A DNA stretch of 64,000 nt from Chitinophaga sp. CF418 (GTDB lineage Bacteria; Bacteroidota; Bacteroidia; Chitinophagales; Chitinophagaceae), in NCBI RefSeq assembly GCF_900142925.1, contig NZ_FRCN01000003.1, positions 461,300-525,299 of the forward strand, given 5' to 3'. A program made the position numbers and the translations under genes. This document shows positions 27,675 through 36,601 of the stretch, piece after piece. Below the pieces are notes generated by a model. The model was not told the origin of the DNA. It worked only from the letters and a program-made list of their open reading frames with translations, and did not search any database. Position 1 is the first letter of the stretch. The number at the start of each line of letters is the position of its first letter.

Positions 27675-30600
27675 TACCGGATTTTCAAGGAATTATAATA
27701 ATCAAACATCGCATTGCTGGTCTTCGTACCATCTGGCAATACATACTGGTATTTCACTTTGTAGTTACCATAGCGCATGAATGGGAAGGTACTGTTCAGC
27801 AATACATTTGCGCCACCGGCATCGCCGGTCTGCATGTATTTCAGTACAGCTCTTGTCTGCAGGTCTATATAGTCAGCTTTATAAATGAATGGCAGGTCAT
27901 ACAGGTAAGGGATCCTCGTTTTATACCAGGAAGTAACGCCACCGGCTGCTGCTTCCGCCAGATAACTCGGCATAATGAGCAGCGCCTTGTCAGGCACTAC
28001 ACCTAAAATATGAACGTCCCTGTTCACGATGGTGATCTCTCCATTCTCCTGGTAATGCTGGTATAACAGCGGATTGATATCACTACCGAAATAGGCATCT
28101 TCCATGGTAGCAGTGGCTGTGACCAGCGGACTGAAACCAGTACCATCATTACCTGTCATTTCCGCTACCTCGAAGCCTTCATAATCGCCTACATCTGCCA
28201 GGAGCCTGATTACATCGGAAGTAACGCGCTCATACAATCCGTCTTTCAGTTTCAGCTTACCCATCTTCTCTGTGAATGTTTTATATACGCTGGAACGGAA
28301 GCTGTAATTGAGCAGCGACTTCGTGATATCGCCCCTTGTCACTACCTGTGCTTTATTGTTGGCTACTTCATAACTACCATCCTCACTTTCTTCTTTCTCT
28401 GGTTGCTTATAAACAGCCACGGTGTCTGTCGCGGATGCATTCGGAGGAATAGCAATGATGTCAAACCGGTAAGCAGCGCCCAGTGCCAGCGGCGCCTGGT
28501 TATAACGGATCACCTGGTTGATGGAGTCGTAAGACATTTCCGCCTTCAACGTATTACCACCTGGATCCGCCATTCTTACTTCATACTTCCAGCGCGGATC
28601 AAACAGATAAGCTTGTCCTCTTCTCAGGGTAACAAAGCCCTGCGGATATTCATCTTTGTAGAAGTTTTTCTGGTTCATCACCGGATAAGTGTATGCCAGG
28701 TTGCTGACAGGTATATAATCAGGTGCTGTACCTGTTGTAAACGCCACTGTTTTTTCTTCAATACATTCCTTACCATCAGCATAATAAGTTTGCCAGTTAC
28801 CATTCACCACTTCTTCAAACGTGATCTTTACATATGCTTTCATTGGCCTGTTAGAAGGCAGTATTTCTTTAGAATAGAAGGAAACGATATCACCGTTATC
28901 ATTCCATTTTAATGTACCTGGTATCGCTACACCATTATCAGTGATTGTGAAGGCTGACAGGCGGGAGCGGTAAGAGCGCTTACCGTTATCATCTTCCACT
29001 TCAAATACTTTACCTACGCTCATATTGAAAGCTGCCTGCGGCGCAGTGAATACATCCACACCGTTGCTCTTATCTGCAGGTGTTACGTCGGATATCATCT
29101 GCACATCAATAGGACTGCCGGAGCCATTGACGATCTCGCATTCCTCACCAAGGGTCACTTTCAAGCGCATATTTCCTTTCACCAATCCGCCGAGCACACT
29201 GAACTTCACGGCCATATAACCGCGCATCCAGGTAGGATTAGGCAGCTTGGCCTGCATCAGCACTGCTGCTGCACCTGAGATGATCGGGAAGCGCCCTTTG
29301 ATGAAACGAAGGTTCACCTTCACCCCTACTTCACCCTGCAGGTACACATAGGCCTGACCATTGGCATACCAGCCATCCATACCGATCGGCTCTGTCTTGC
29401 CCACACAATGCGAGTCGCCATAGTCTTTCAGCATGATGTCGAAACCAACGCCACATTTAAAGTTTGCATAGAGAATGAGGAAGGTAATATCGCCGGTCTC
29501 CACACTGATATTAGCTCCGAAGGCAAAACCTTTACCACCGCCGGTAGCATTGAGATCGCGCATGTAATCCAGTTCACTCATCTGTACACCCAGGATGTCG
29601 GCCACTTCCTGCGGAGGAGGCGGAGATCCGGGAATGTTGTCTCCTGCCATCAGGTATGCCCCTGTTTGTATCTTGATACTTCCCAGGCTGAATTTGAGTC
29701 CCAGCCTGTTTTCCGGCGTACCCATATAGAAATACCACTCACCCGGTGCAATATGGATCACAGCCCATCCGGCACGGTTGCCGGTAGCGGTGCCCGTCAG
29801 CATACCGCCGGCAGCGTTGACATATACATCGAAATTGGCGTGGAAAGTGGATGAAGTAAAGTCATATTGAATACCTACATAAGCAGACAAGCCTGTTTCA
29901 CCCACACGGTAATCATCTTTTGCCAGTGCCTGTCCGGCTGCGGAAGGATTGGATACTTTAAGGGCTGCCAGCTTCTCGCCTACACCACCAAGACTCTTAA
30001 TAGCTTTGGCCTCAGCATCTGCCAGCTGCTGGAACTTCTTGCCCAGCCGCTCTGTGATATTGCCTACACCGGGTATTATTTTCAGGATAGTAGCATAACC
30101 ATAGAATCCCATGAAATTAATACCTCCACTGTTGTTGAAAGCTACTTCAAAGGTAACCTCCCCGTTCGCCACTTTAGCGCCAACGGTGAACAGCACCGTG
30201 GCCTTCAGCCCCAATCCTGTATTTTCATCCGGCACATAGTTCACACCTGTCAGGGAAGCCTGCATATTGACACCGTCCTTCTTCATGTGGTAATAAGCGC
30301 CACCACCGAAGCCATTCACAGCGATAGGCGGTATAACCATAATACCCAGTCCCAGGTCGGCTTTAGCCTCTACGTACCAGTAACGGAAGTCTTTACTACC
30401 GAACAATGCCCTCGCATCTATCTTCACTTTTCCGTTCAGCACTTTCATCTTGATACTACCGCCGATAGCGTCTCCATATACAGGATCATCCCGCATGATC
30501 TGCAGGGTACCATCTATCGTCATGGCACTGCCCAGTTCAGCATGTATAGAGATCAGGTCTAGCTGCAGCTTTTCAAATTTCCAGGACTGGTAATCCCCCT

Positions 30601-32332
30601 TCTCCTCAAAAGCGCCTACTACAGACACCCTGGTTTCTCCACCGAACTTACCCGACATCAGGTTCACTTTCACACCAAAATACAGGGAAGCATTTTTCTC
30701 ATTCGCAGACAGGCCGATCTCTGTAATGGTAACTGGGAAGTTGCTGAACTTCGCTTCATCGTTATAACCGAAGTAAGTAGCGGTGAGATAAGGCGCTTTC
30801 GTTTGCAGGTGCAGGTTGGTGAATTTGATACCCTGGAAGCTGACGATCTTTTTCTTCGTACTTTCTGTATCTCCTGCAGTACCTGAAGTGGTGATACCTA
30901 TCTTTCCATTCAGGTTAGCTTCCGGTTCAAACTGTCCGTCGGCCAGTTTCAGCTGTACCCATGAGTTGGAATCCAGGTCAGCCTTAGCGCCCCATACATC
31001 GAACGACAGCTTCTTCAGCGTACCCATTTTCAGCAGGTATTCATTATCCGCAGAGATGACTGCAGAATAGAAAAAGGGCGTAGAGGAAACAGGCAATTGA
31101 ATGGTACCATCAAAACCTGCTCCTGTGAGATGGTTAGCTTCCAGGTCTAAATTGAATTTATCTACCGAAAATTTCCATCCTGAGGCCGAACCTGCCGGTA
31201 GTATATTCTGGCCGAAAATAGTGCCTGAAATGCCGTTATTATCGATCACAAGGTTCTTTGCTCCAAAGGAGACCCTTTCCTTGATATTTTTGCCTTTGCT
31301 GAACTGCCGGGGAAGGATCACCTCCAGGTCCTGGATATATACCCCCCTCCACAATTCCGGCGTACCTGCCGGCATATACCGTTCTGCATATCCTTTAGGA
31401 TAGACAATGTCTGTACTGTTCCTGATATCACTGCCGTCATACACGGCTTTTCCTACATGAAAACCGAAATCCTTCAGTGAGGTGATTTCAAAAGCGGGCA
31501 ATGACACGCTGACGAGAATGTCATTCCAATCCCTTACTGTAGTCTGGAAAGAGGCCTTTACCACTTTGGTAGTGTCCTTTTCCCTTTCATCTTTGGCATC
31601 CAGCGGCGTAAGCAGGGAACGGGGGAACATGATATCCGCAGAAATACTCAACTCTTTAAAACCGGAGCAGTCCATGGTGACATAGGTCAAATCCAGTCCC
31701 TCTCCTGTCTGCATATTCATGCCGCCCTTCAGAATAACGGCTGCGCTACCCCCATTGATATTGATGGGAATATTCCCTAACAACACCAGTTTCGAATCGC
31801 CAATGATACCACCGGTATAAGAGAGCTTCAGCCCTTTGATACCAAAGAAGATTTTCTTGGGATTCTGCGGGATCTCCAGTTTGGCGTACACGGTCAGCTC
31901 TGCATAACCGGGGTGGAAGATCACACTGCTCACAGCTATCTTCACATTGGTATTGCCTACCTGTTGGGACAAGCCTATGGGTAGTTCATTCAGATCATCA
32001 GGTCCCAGTTCACTGGTATAATGATTTGATTTATCCAGTTTTTCAAATTCTTCCTGCGCTTTCAGCTGATAGGCATTGACAGAACTGTCTGCCGGGAACA
32101 TGCTGTTGAGGTACGCTGTTGTGAACAATGATTCTGTAGCCGCAGGCAATGCGCTGCCTGCCAGCAGCTGATCCATCTGAGGAAAACTGCGTTGCTCAGT
32201 CATCATGATATTGTTCACCGGAAGTTCTTTACCGGGGCCATATAGCCGGGATGAATCCGGGTCTCCGGCCCACGCTTTCGTGCTGCACCAAAGCAGCATC
32301 AACAGTAAAGAGAGCGGGTAATATTTATTCAT
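27674..32332 (-). CDS. Very large exported protein of unrecognised family (1552 residues)
   Basis: Signal peptide to about residue 22 (ending KAWAG). The body is overwhelmingly beta-strand in character: residues 120-1060 show a repeating style of amphipathic strands with Gly turns (for example SFGAKNLVIDNNGISGTIFGQN, YFGVKVNLMSGKFGG, GGGAYYHMKKDG), followed by Ig-like beta domains (about 1080-1330). There is no T9SS tail, no TonB box and no enzymatic motif. I do not recognise the family. Possibilities are an outer-membrane-associated scaffold or a secretion and assembly factor for the SprB-type fibre; this is inference. The next gene (FN3) overlaps by one base, so the two products are probably made together. 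Confidence 0.8.
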   Translation of the reverse strand: MNKYYPLSLLLMLLWCSTKAWAGDPDSSRLYGPGKELPVNNIMMTEQRSFPQMDQLLAGSALPAATESLFTTAYLNSMFPADSSVNAYQLKAQEEFEKLDKSNHYTSELGPDDLNELPIGLSQQVGNTNVKIAVSSVIFHPGYAELTVYAKLEIPQNPKKIFFGIKGLKLSYTGGIIGDSKLVLLGNIPININGGSAAVILKGGMNMQTGEGLDLTYVTMDCSGFKELSISADIMFPRSLLTPLDAKDEREKDTTKVVKASFQTTVRDWNDILVSVSLPAFEITSLKDFGFHVGKAVYDGSDIRNSTDIVYPKGYAERYMPAGTPELWRGVYIQDLEVILPRQFSKGKNIKERVSFGAKNLVIDNNGISGTIFGQNILPAGSASGWKFSVDKFNLDLEANHLTGAGFDGTIQLPVSSTPFFYSAVISADNEYLLKMGTLKKLSFDVWGAKADLDSNSWVQLKLADGQFEPEANLNGKIGITTSGTAGDTESTKKKIVSFQGIKFTNLHLQTKAPYLTATYFGYNDEAKFSNFPVTITEIGLSANEKNASLYFGVKVNLMSGKFGGETRVSVVGAFEEKGDYQSWKFEKLQLDLISIHAELGSAMTIDGTLQIMRDDPVYGDAIGGSIKMKVLNGKVKIDARALFGSKDFRYWYVEAKADLGLGIMVIPPIAVNGFGGGAYYHMKKDGVNMQASLTGVNYVPDENTGLGLKATVLFTVGAKVANGEVTFEVAFNNSGGINFMGFYGYATILKIIPGVGNITERLGKKFQQLADAEAKAIKSLGGVGEKLAALKVSNPSAAGQALAKDDYRVGETGLSAYVGIQYDFTSSTFHANFDVYVNAAGGMLTGTATGNRAGWAVIHIAPGEWYFYMGTPENRLGLKFSLGSIKIQTGAYLMAGDNIPGSPPPPQEVADILGVQMSELDYMRDLNATGGGKGFAFGANISVETGDITFLILYANFKCGVGFDIMLKDYGDSHCVGKTEPIGMDGWYANGQAYVYLQGEVGVKVNLRFIKGRFPIISGAAAVLMQAKLPNPTWMRGYMAVKFSVLGGLVKGNMRLKVTLGEECEIVNGSGSPIDVQMISDVTPADKSNGVDVFTAPQAAFNMSVGKVFEVEDDNGKRSYRSRLSAFTITDNGVAIPGTLKWNDNGDIVSFYSKEILPSNRPMKAYVKITFEEVVNGNWQTYYADGKECIEEKTVAFTTGTAPDYIPVSNLAYTYPVMNQKNFYKDEYPQGFVTLRRGQAYLFDPRWKYEVRMADPGGNTLKAEMSYDSINQVIRYNQAPLALGAAYRFDIIAIPPNASATDTVAVYKQPEKEESEDGSYEVANNKAQVVTRGDITKSLLNYSFRSSVYKTFTEKMGKLKLKDGLYERVTSDVIRLLADVGDYEGFEVAEMTGNDGTGFSPLVTATATMEDAYFGSDINPLLYQHYQENGEITIVNRDVHILGVVPDKALLIMPSYLAEAAAGGVTSWYKTRIPYLYDLPFIYKADYIDLQTRAVLKYMQTGDAGGANVLLNSTFPFMRYGNYKVKYQYVLPDGTKTSNAMFDYYNSLKIR

Positions 32333-32353
32333 AGGTAGCGGTAATACGTAACG

Positions 32354-34075
32354 TTAAAAATTGTAATTATATCCCAGCGTCACTGTCTGGTCGTTCACTG
32401 TTCCCCTCAACGGCACCCAGCGTAACTGCTGGATGGCGCTCAGGTTCAGGTTATGTTTCTTCTGCACCCTGTATCCTGCATTGGCCCGCAGGTTCAGCAC
32501 CTTTCCCTGTTGTACGCCACTGGCGGTACTTGCATTGTAAGACACACTGCCTCCTGCCGTCATCTTCCTGTTGAACAGGCGACTATTGATAGCAGCTGTC
32601 GGCCCCCAGGTAAGATAATCGTCCCGGCCAATTGTATTATAACTCAGGTTAAAAGCGGCGGTCACATTCACCTGTGCGGGTATGAACATCAGCGAGTAAG
32701 CGAGGTTGCCATTATAAAAACGGGAGCCATCACCTTTATGCAGTACACCTTCACGCAGGTCGGCCGCATCCTGTAAACTGAAGTTCACGTTCAGGTTCTG
32801 GCTTTTACGCTTATCTGTTTTCAGGATGTAGTTCACATTCAGCGTTGTATTCTGTGAGATCTGCGTAAAGTTCAGCGTGTCCAGGTTCTGTATGGGAGTG
32901 ACCTGGTTGATGGCATCAAACTGTGAACGCATGTTCATATAGGTCTGGAAGTTGGAATACGTGAGGCTCATATTCAGCCTGTCGCCCGGATTATAGTTCA
33001 TGTTAACAGAGCTCACCATACGGGAGGTCTGCCCGGCTTTTATATGCGCCAGGTCATCTCGCTGATAACCCACGTTGACGCTCACATTGGCTTTGCTCTT
33101 CAGGAAAGGCTGTGAGAAATTTACGGTAATATTCTCCAGGTCATTGTTGAAATAATATGCACCCAGGGTCTGATAACCGGGATCAATCCTTTCATATCCC
33201 AGTCCTATAGCGCTTTTAAAGAAGGTATAGTTCATGCCCGCTTTAATCGCTTTATAGAACAGTGTTGATTTATGATCATACATGAATACGCTACCTAACA
33301 GATTGCCACCCTGTGCCTTTACGATATTGAAATCTCTCTTATTCATCTCCACGGCGCTGTTGGCGTATTCCAGACTGAGCTCAAGCCCTTTCGCAGGCCG
33401 CAGCATACCGTTGATGCTGAAGGTCACATTCTTTTTAGGGAAGATATACAAGCTATCAGGCACCGTCGGAATAGAGGAAGGATCATCCTTTGCAGCGAAG
33501 AGGGAAAAGCCCAGTCCGTATTTCTCCTCATTCAATGTCAGCTTTGTACCATAACCTATACGTTCAAATGTTGGCAGTACATTCCTGTTGGTACTATCAT
33601 ATGCAACAGCGCGTGAAAGCCTGCCGTACATAGCGCTGACGCTCCACTCATTGGTAGGAGCCACATCCACGCCTATTCCCCTGAACTGGATACCGTTGAG
33701 CGTATAGGGAGAGAAGGTCATCGCAACATCTCCTATATGGCCGGTAATACCCTTATAGGTTGGGTGTAAACTCAACCTGTTGGGAGTGGTAGGATAGGTA
33801 TAGTTGATACCTGCATTGGTAAGGTTAAAGGAGAATGGAAGATTTACCTGATTATAAATATTCAGGTTCATATTTCCATTCAGGTACCAGGTAAAGGGCT
33901 GCCTGCCGGACATTTCACTTCCGTTATGGAAGATGGTGCTGGCATTCAGGCCACCATTCACTTTTAAAGGAGCGCCCTTACCGAACATTCCTTTCAGATT
34001 GGCAATATCCACCTGTTGCGCGCGCAAGGCCGGCGGCAACAGCAGGAGGCCCAAACAATACAATAAATATTTCAT
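32354..34075 (-). CDS. Probable outer-membrane beta-barrel protein
   Basis: 573 residues. Signal peptide to residue 19 (PALRAQ), then a sequence of alternating amphipathic strands typical of an outer-membrane barrel, for example FTWYLNGNMNLNIYNQVNLPFSF, AIGLGYERIDPGYQ, SVNVGYQRDDLAH, ending with aromatic NYNF. The final Phe fits the signal for the barrel-assembly machinery. No TonB plug is present. In the operon it follows the PKD lipoprotein by 42 bases and precedes the 1552-residue protein by 21 bases, so it could be the anchor or channel of the surface apparatus. No family name can be given with confidence. Confidence 0.78.
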   Translation of the reverse strand: MKYLLYCLGLLLLPPALRAQQVDIANLKGMFGKGAPLKVNGGLNASTIFHNGSEMSGRQPFTWYLNGNMNLNIYNQVNLPFSFNLTNAGINYTYPTTPNRLSLHPTYKGITGHIGDVAMTFSPYTLNGIQFRGIGVDVAPTNEWSVSAMYGRLSRAVAYDSTNRNVLPTFERIGYGTKLTLNEEKYGLGFSLFAAKDDPSSIPTVPDSLYIFPKKNVTFSINGMLRPAKGLELSLEYANSAVEMNKRDFNIVKAQGGNLLGSVFMYDHKSTLFYKAIKAGMNYTFFKSAIGLGYERIDPGYQTLGAYYFNNDLENITVNFSQPFLKSKANVSVNVGYQRDDLAHIKAGQTSRMVSSVNMNYNPGDRLNMSLTYSNFQTYMNMRSQFDAINQVTPIQNLDTLNFTQISQNTTLNVNYILKTDKRKSQNLNVNFSLQDAADLREGVLHKGDGSRFYNGNLAYSLMFIPAQVNVTAAFNLSYNTIGRDDYLTWGPTAAINSRLFNRKMTAGGSVSYNASTASGVQQGKVLNLRANAGYRVQKKHNLNLSAIQQLRWVPLRGTVNDQTVTLGYNYNF

Positions 34076-34117
34076 ACACGTAAGGGATCTACTGTTTTAC
34101 AGCAATCAGTTTGCTCA

Positions 34118-35452
34118 CTACTTCTGTACTTTAATGTCTATGATGATATATGACGATGTACCATCGGGTACAAACGATTTAACTTTAATGGCTCCCATTC
34201 TGCCATCTGCAGTACGGAACAATACAATTCGCGGGCTAAGGGCATTTGTAAAAGGTACTCCGCCTTCTGCGCTGTTGCTGATAGTCAGGTTCTTCAACGG
34301 TGTATCATCGGTCATTGCATCGAAGTCTGCTGCTGTGAACACCAGGCTACATCCACATGCTTCCTGGCTGTTGATGTAACGCGTGTAAGTAGCGCCGGGT
34401 ATACTTCCAAATGCATAGGTTGATGACGAATCAGGCGAGATGAATTTGTTGTAACCAAAGCCCTGATTCAGCCCGAAGAATACGATATCAATATCCTTGC
34501 CTGCTGCGGACAGGTCATCTCCTTTTTTGAAGACCTTACGCAGGCGGGTAGAATAATACGCGCCGATCACTGACTGGGCGGCATTGATACCGAGCTTAAC
34601 ATCCCTGATAGTACGCAGGCCGGTGTTTGCTTTTACGTCTATGGTCTTTGTGACAATCTTTGATTCTTTTCCATTCTCTGCTGTAAGTGTTACCTGGTAG
34701 GTGCCGGGGTCTTTGAAGTAGATCGTAGTGTTAGCGGCGGTGTCATCGGCGATCGTTCCTCCGGTAGCCGTCCATTTTCGTGTCAGTAGATTCTCTGCTT
34801 TGCTCTCCAGTATTGCTGTCAGCGGGGCTTCTTCATCTTCATCCTCAAATGAGGGTTCCATTGTAAAATCATTCGTTAATGCAGGCTTTACTGTTATGAT
34901 CTTTTCTGTTGTAAATTCCTGTCCACCATTGGTTACCTGCAGCGTGATCTTATGTGTACCCGGCGTAGTAAACGTTACATCCGGCGGTGACTGTACAGTA
35001 GCACTGGCAGGCTCTCCATTTTCAAATGTCCACCTGTATGCTGAAGCACCGATCGTATTATTAACGAGATGAACCGTTACCGGTGAGAAATCGTTTACCA
35101 GCACCCTTGCATCAAAACCAATATTTACGGCGCTATCAATATGAATGTGCTGTGTTTTTACCTGTCTTTCATCATCGTTCCATGCTTCAAGGGTGATCTT
35201 GTAGTCTCCCGCCTGTTTGAATACGACTGTACCGGGATTCTCATAATCTGAAGATGAAGGATCCCCTCCCTCAAATGTCCATTTGAAGTGAGTCGCACCT
35301 GTAGTGCGGTTAGTGAAACTGATATTTGCGGGTACGGTGTATATGCTATCCTTTGCAGTGTAAATAAAATCAGTAGTAACCGGTATTCCTACTTCTTTAA
35401 AACAGGATGTCAACAATAGGCATAACCCCAATCCGTAGGTTATTTTATTCAT
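34118..35452 (-). CDS. PKD-domain lipoprotein, first gene of the surface toxin locus
   Basis: 444 residues from the ATG at 35452; an earlier in-frame Met at 35482 is unlikely because the chosen start places a perfect lipoprotein signal at the N-terminus (MNKITYGLGLCLLLTSCFKE, Cys17). Three PKD-type Ig folds follow (about 30-110, 110-195, 195-285), shown by ATHFKWTFEGGDPSS, ASAYRWTFENGEPAS and TRKWTATGG with the closing KITLEAWN / KITLQVTNGG / QVTLTAENG. The C-terminal 160 residues have no recognised family. Probably an outer-membrane-anchored structural protein. It is preceded by a 500-base non-coding region, which makes it the promoter-proximal gene of the nine or ten gene run ending at 13717. 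Confidence 0.85.
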   Translation of the reverse strand: MNKITYGLGLCLLLTSCFKEVGIPVTTDFIYTAKDSIYTVPANISFTNRTTGATHFKWTFEGGDPSSSDYENPGTVVFKQAGDYKITLEAWNDDERQVKTQHIHIDSAVNIGFDARVLVNDFSPVTVHLVNNTIGASAYRWTFENGEPASATVQSPPDVTFTTPGTHKITLQVTNGGQEFTTEKIITVKPALTNDFTMEPSFEDEDEEAPLTAILESKAENLLTRKWTATGGTIADDTAANTTIYFKDPGTYQVTLTAENGKESKIVTKTIDVKANTGLRTIRDVKLGINAAQSVIGAYYSTRLRKVFKKGDDLSAAGKDIDIVFFGLNQGFGYNKFISPDSSSTYAFGSIPGATYTRYINSQEACGCSLVFTAADFDAMTDDTPLKNLTISNSAEGGVPFTNALSPRIVLFRTADGRMGAIKVKSFVPDGTSSYIIIDIKVQK

Positions 35453-35996
35453 AGGCAGGGTATGGATGTCCTTAACAAACACTAATCATGACAAATATAT
35501 TTAAATATTTTCAAAGTATTGAAATTTTTTATATGTCTATGAGTATAAGTAAGTTAATCTACTGAGTATAGAACTACTGTTCCAGGAAGAGAAAGAAATG
35601 AGGGAAAAGTTACTGTTCCGGGGGATTTATCAGTTAATGGCTTATGGATGAAAGGCCCTTTCGCACTTATGAGAAGTTGAGACGTATATGCTATACTGGT
35701 TCCAAATAAAGTGCCAGAATGTGGGACATTTTACACACAACCTCGCTGCAGTATTGCCTGAGTACGGTCAAGATCCGTTGATACCATTGCATTTTTATGA
35801 TGATCCTACGGCAGTAAAAAATTATTGTTATCTGTTAAAACTGTTTACTACAGCCATTTCGGGCATATCGGCATTTCGCATAAAACGGGTGCTTTCAGGT
35901 TGAGTATGCTACTGATCCTGGTAGTTGCTGGTACGAAAGTGGTAGAAAATTAATCTGAATGTTTTTTGGGTAATCTATCATTTAAAAATTCACAGC
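35453..35996. other. Intergenic promoter region between divergent genes
   Basis: AT-rich, no convincing gene; a 71-codon open frame at 35688-35903 has no recognisable features. On the minus strand, 35499-35492 reads TATATTTG, a match to the Bacteroidota -7 element TAnnTTTG, about 40 bases ahead of the PKD lipoprotein start; no good -33 TTG is spaced correctly, so it is only a candidate promoter for the toxin locus. Confidence 0.35.
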
Positions 35997-36494
35997 ATGA
36001 GAAACGGTACAAACACCACTACAGGCATTGCAAAGACCAGCAGGGAGATAGGGAGAGCAAAACAGCCTGTGAACGGCAACCACGCCCGGGATCTTGCTGT
36101 TATTGCGGGCGTGAGCGCTATTGCCGGCTCCCGTACAACGTTGGCCCCTGCACTGATCTTCCCTGAAAGTAAGGTACTAACCTTAATGGCTGCCGGAGAA
36201 ACCTACATGGATAAACTACCCGGCATAGGCGACAGGATTGAACCGGCAGGATTGATCAGCAGAAGCATTTCAGGCGCCCTTACCGGGGCCATCATTAGCA
36301 GAAGAAAACATAAGAGTATGTGGCTGGGGGCTTTGATAGGCGCTGCTGCAGCCTGTGCAGGCGCTTATGTAACTTATTATGCCAGAAAGAAATTTGGGAA
36401 GATCACCGGCACGCCCGATCCTGTTGCAGGACTTGTGGAAGATGTCGCCATGATATGCCTGGGTAGCATTTTACTGCACGACGACCGAATATAG
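35997..36494 (+). CDS. DUF4126-like small membrane protein
   Basis: 165 residues. A short basic N-terminus, then segments AVIAGVSAIAGSRTTLAPALI, a GALTGAIISRRK block, WLGALIGAAAACAGAYVTYYARKK and VEDVAMICLGSILL, giving about four hydrophobic stretches. The AGxSAIAGSRTxLAPAL opening and the ARKKFGKITGTPDPVAGLVEDV block resemble the DUF4126 family of small integral membrane proteins of unknown function. It stands alone on the plus strand and is closed by the hairpin at 36511. A role in membrane or envelope biology is possible; nothing more can be said. Confidence 0.75.
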   Translation: MRNGTNTTTGIAKTSREIGRAKQPVNGNHARDLAVIAGVSAIAGSRTTLAPALIFPESKVLTLMAAGETYMDKLPGIGDRIEPAGLISRSISGALTGAIISRRKHKSMWLGALIGAAAACAGAYVTYYARKKFGKITGTPDPVAGLVEDVAMICLGSILLHDDRI

Positions 36495-36510
36495 ACTATG
36501 TATAAACCTA

Positions 36511-36548
36511 AAGGCCGACCCGTGTTTAAACGGGCCGGCCTTCGTGTT
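36511..36548. terminator. Bidirectional hairpin terminator
   Basis: A 13-bp stem (36511-36523 with 36530-36542) around a 6-base loop lies between two convergent genes. The single mismatch is A/C in the plus-strand RNA but becomes a G-U pair in the minus-strand RNA; the plus side is followed by a T-rich stretch, so it probably serves both genes. Confidence 0.75.
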
Positions 36549-36601
36549 TTCCTCCACCTTGCAGTTTCGGATGTGTTATTGATTTTTTTTAGCGGAAACG
36601 G

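Noticed and set aside
29867..30562. 231-codon open frame on the plus strand
   Set aside because: Antisense to the 1552-residue gene, which has a signal peptide and coupled start; the shadow frame has no features.
35688..35903. 71-codon frame on the plus strand between divergent genes
   Set aside because: No recognisable family, no promoter or terminator fitted to it, and no signal peptide; could be chance in AT-rich DNA.
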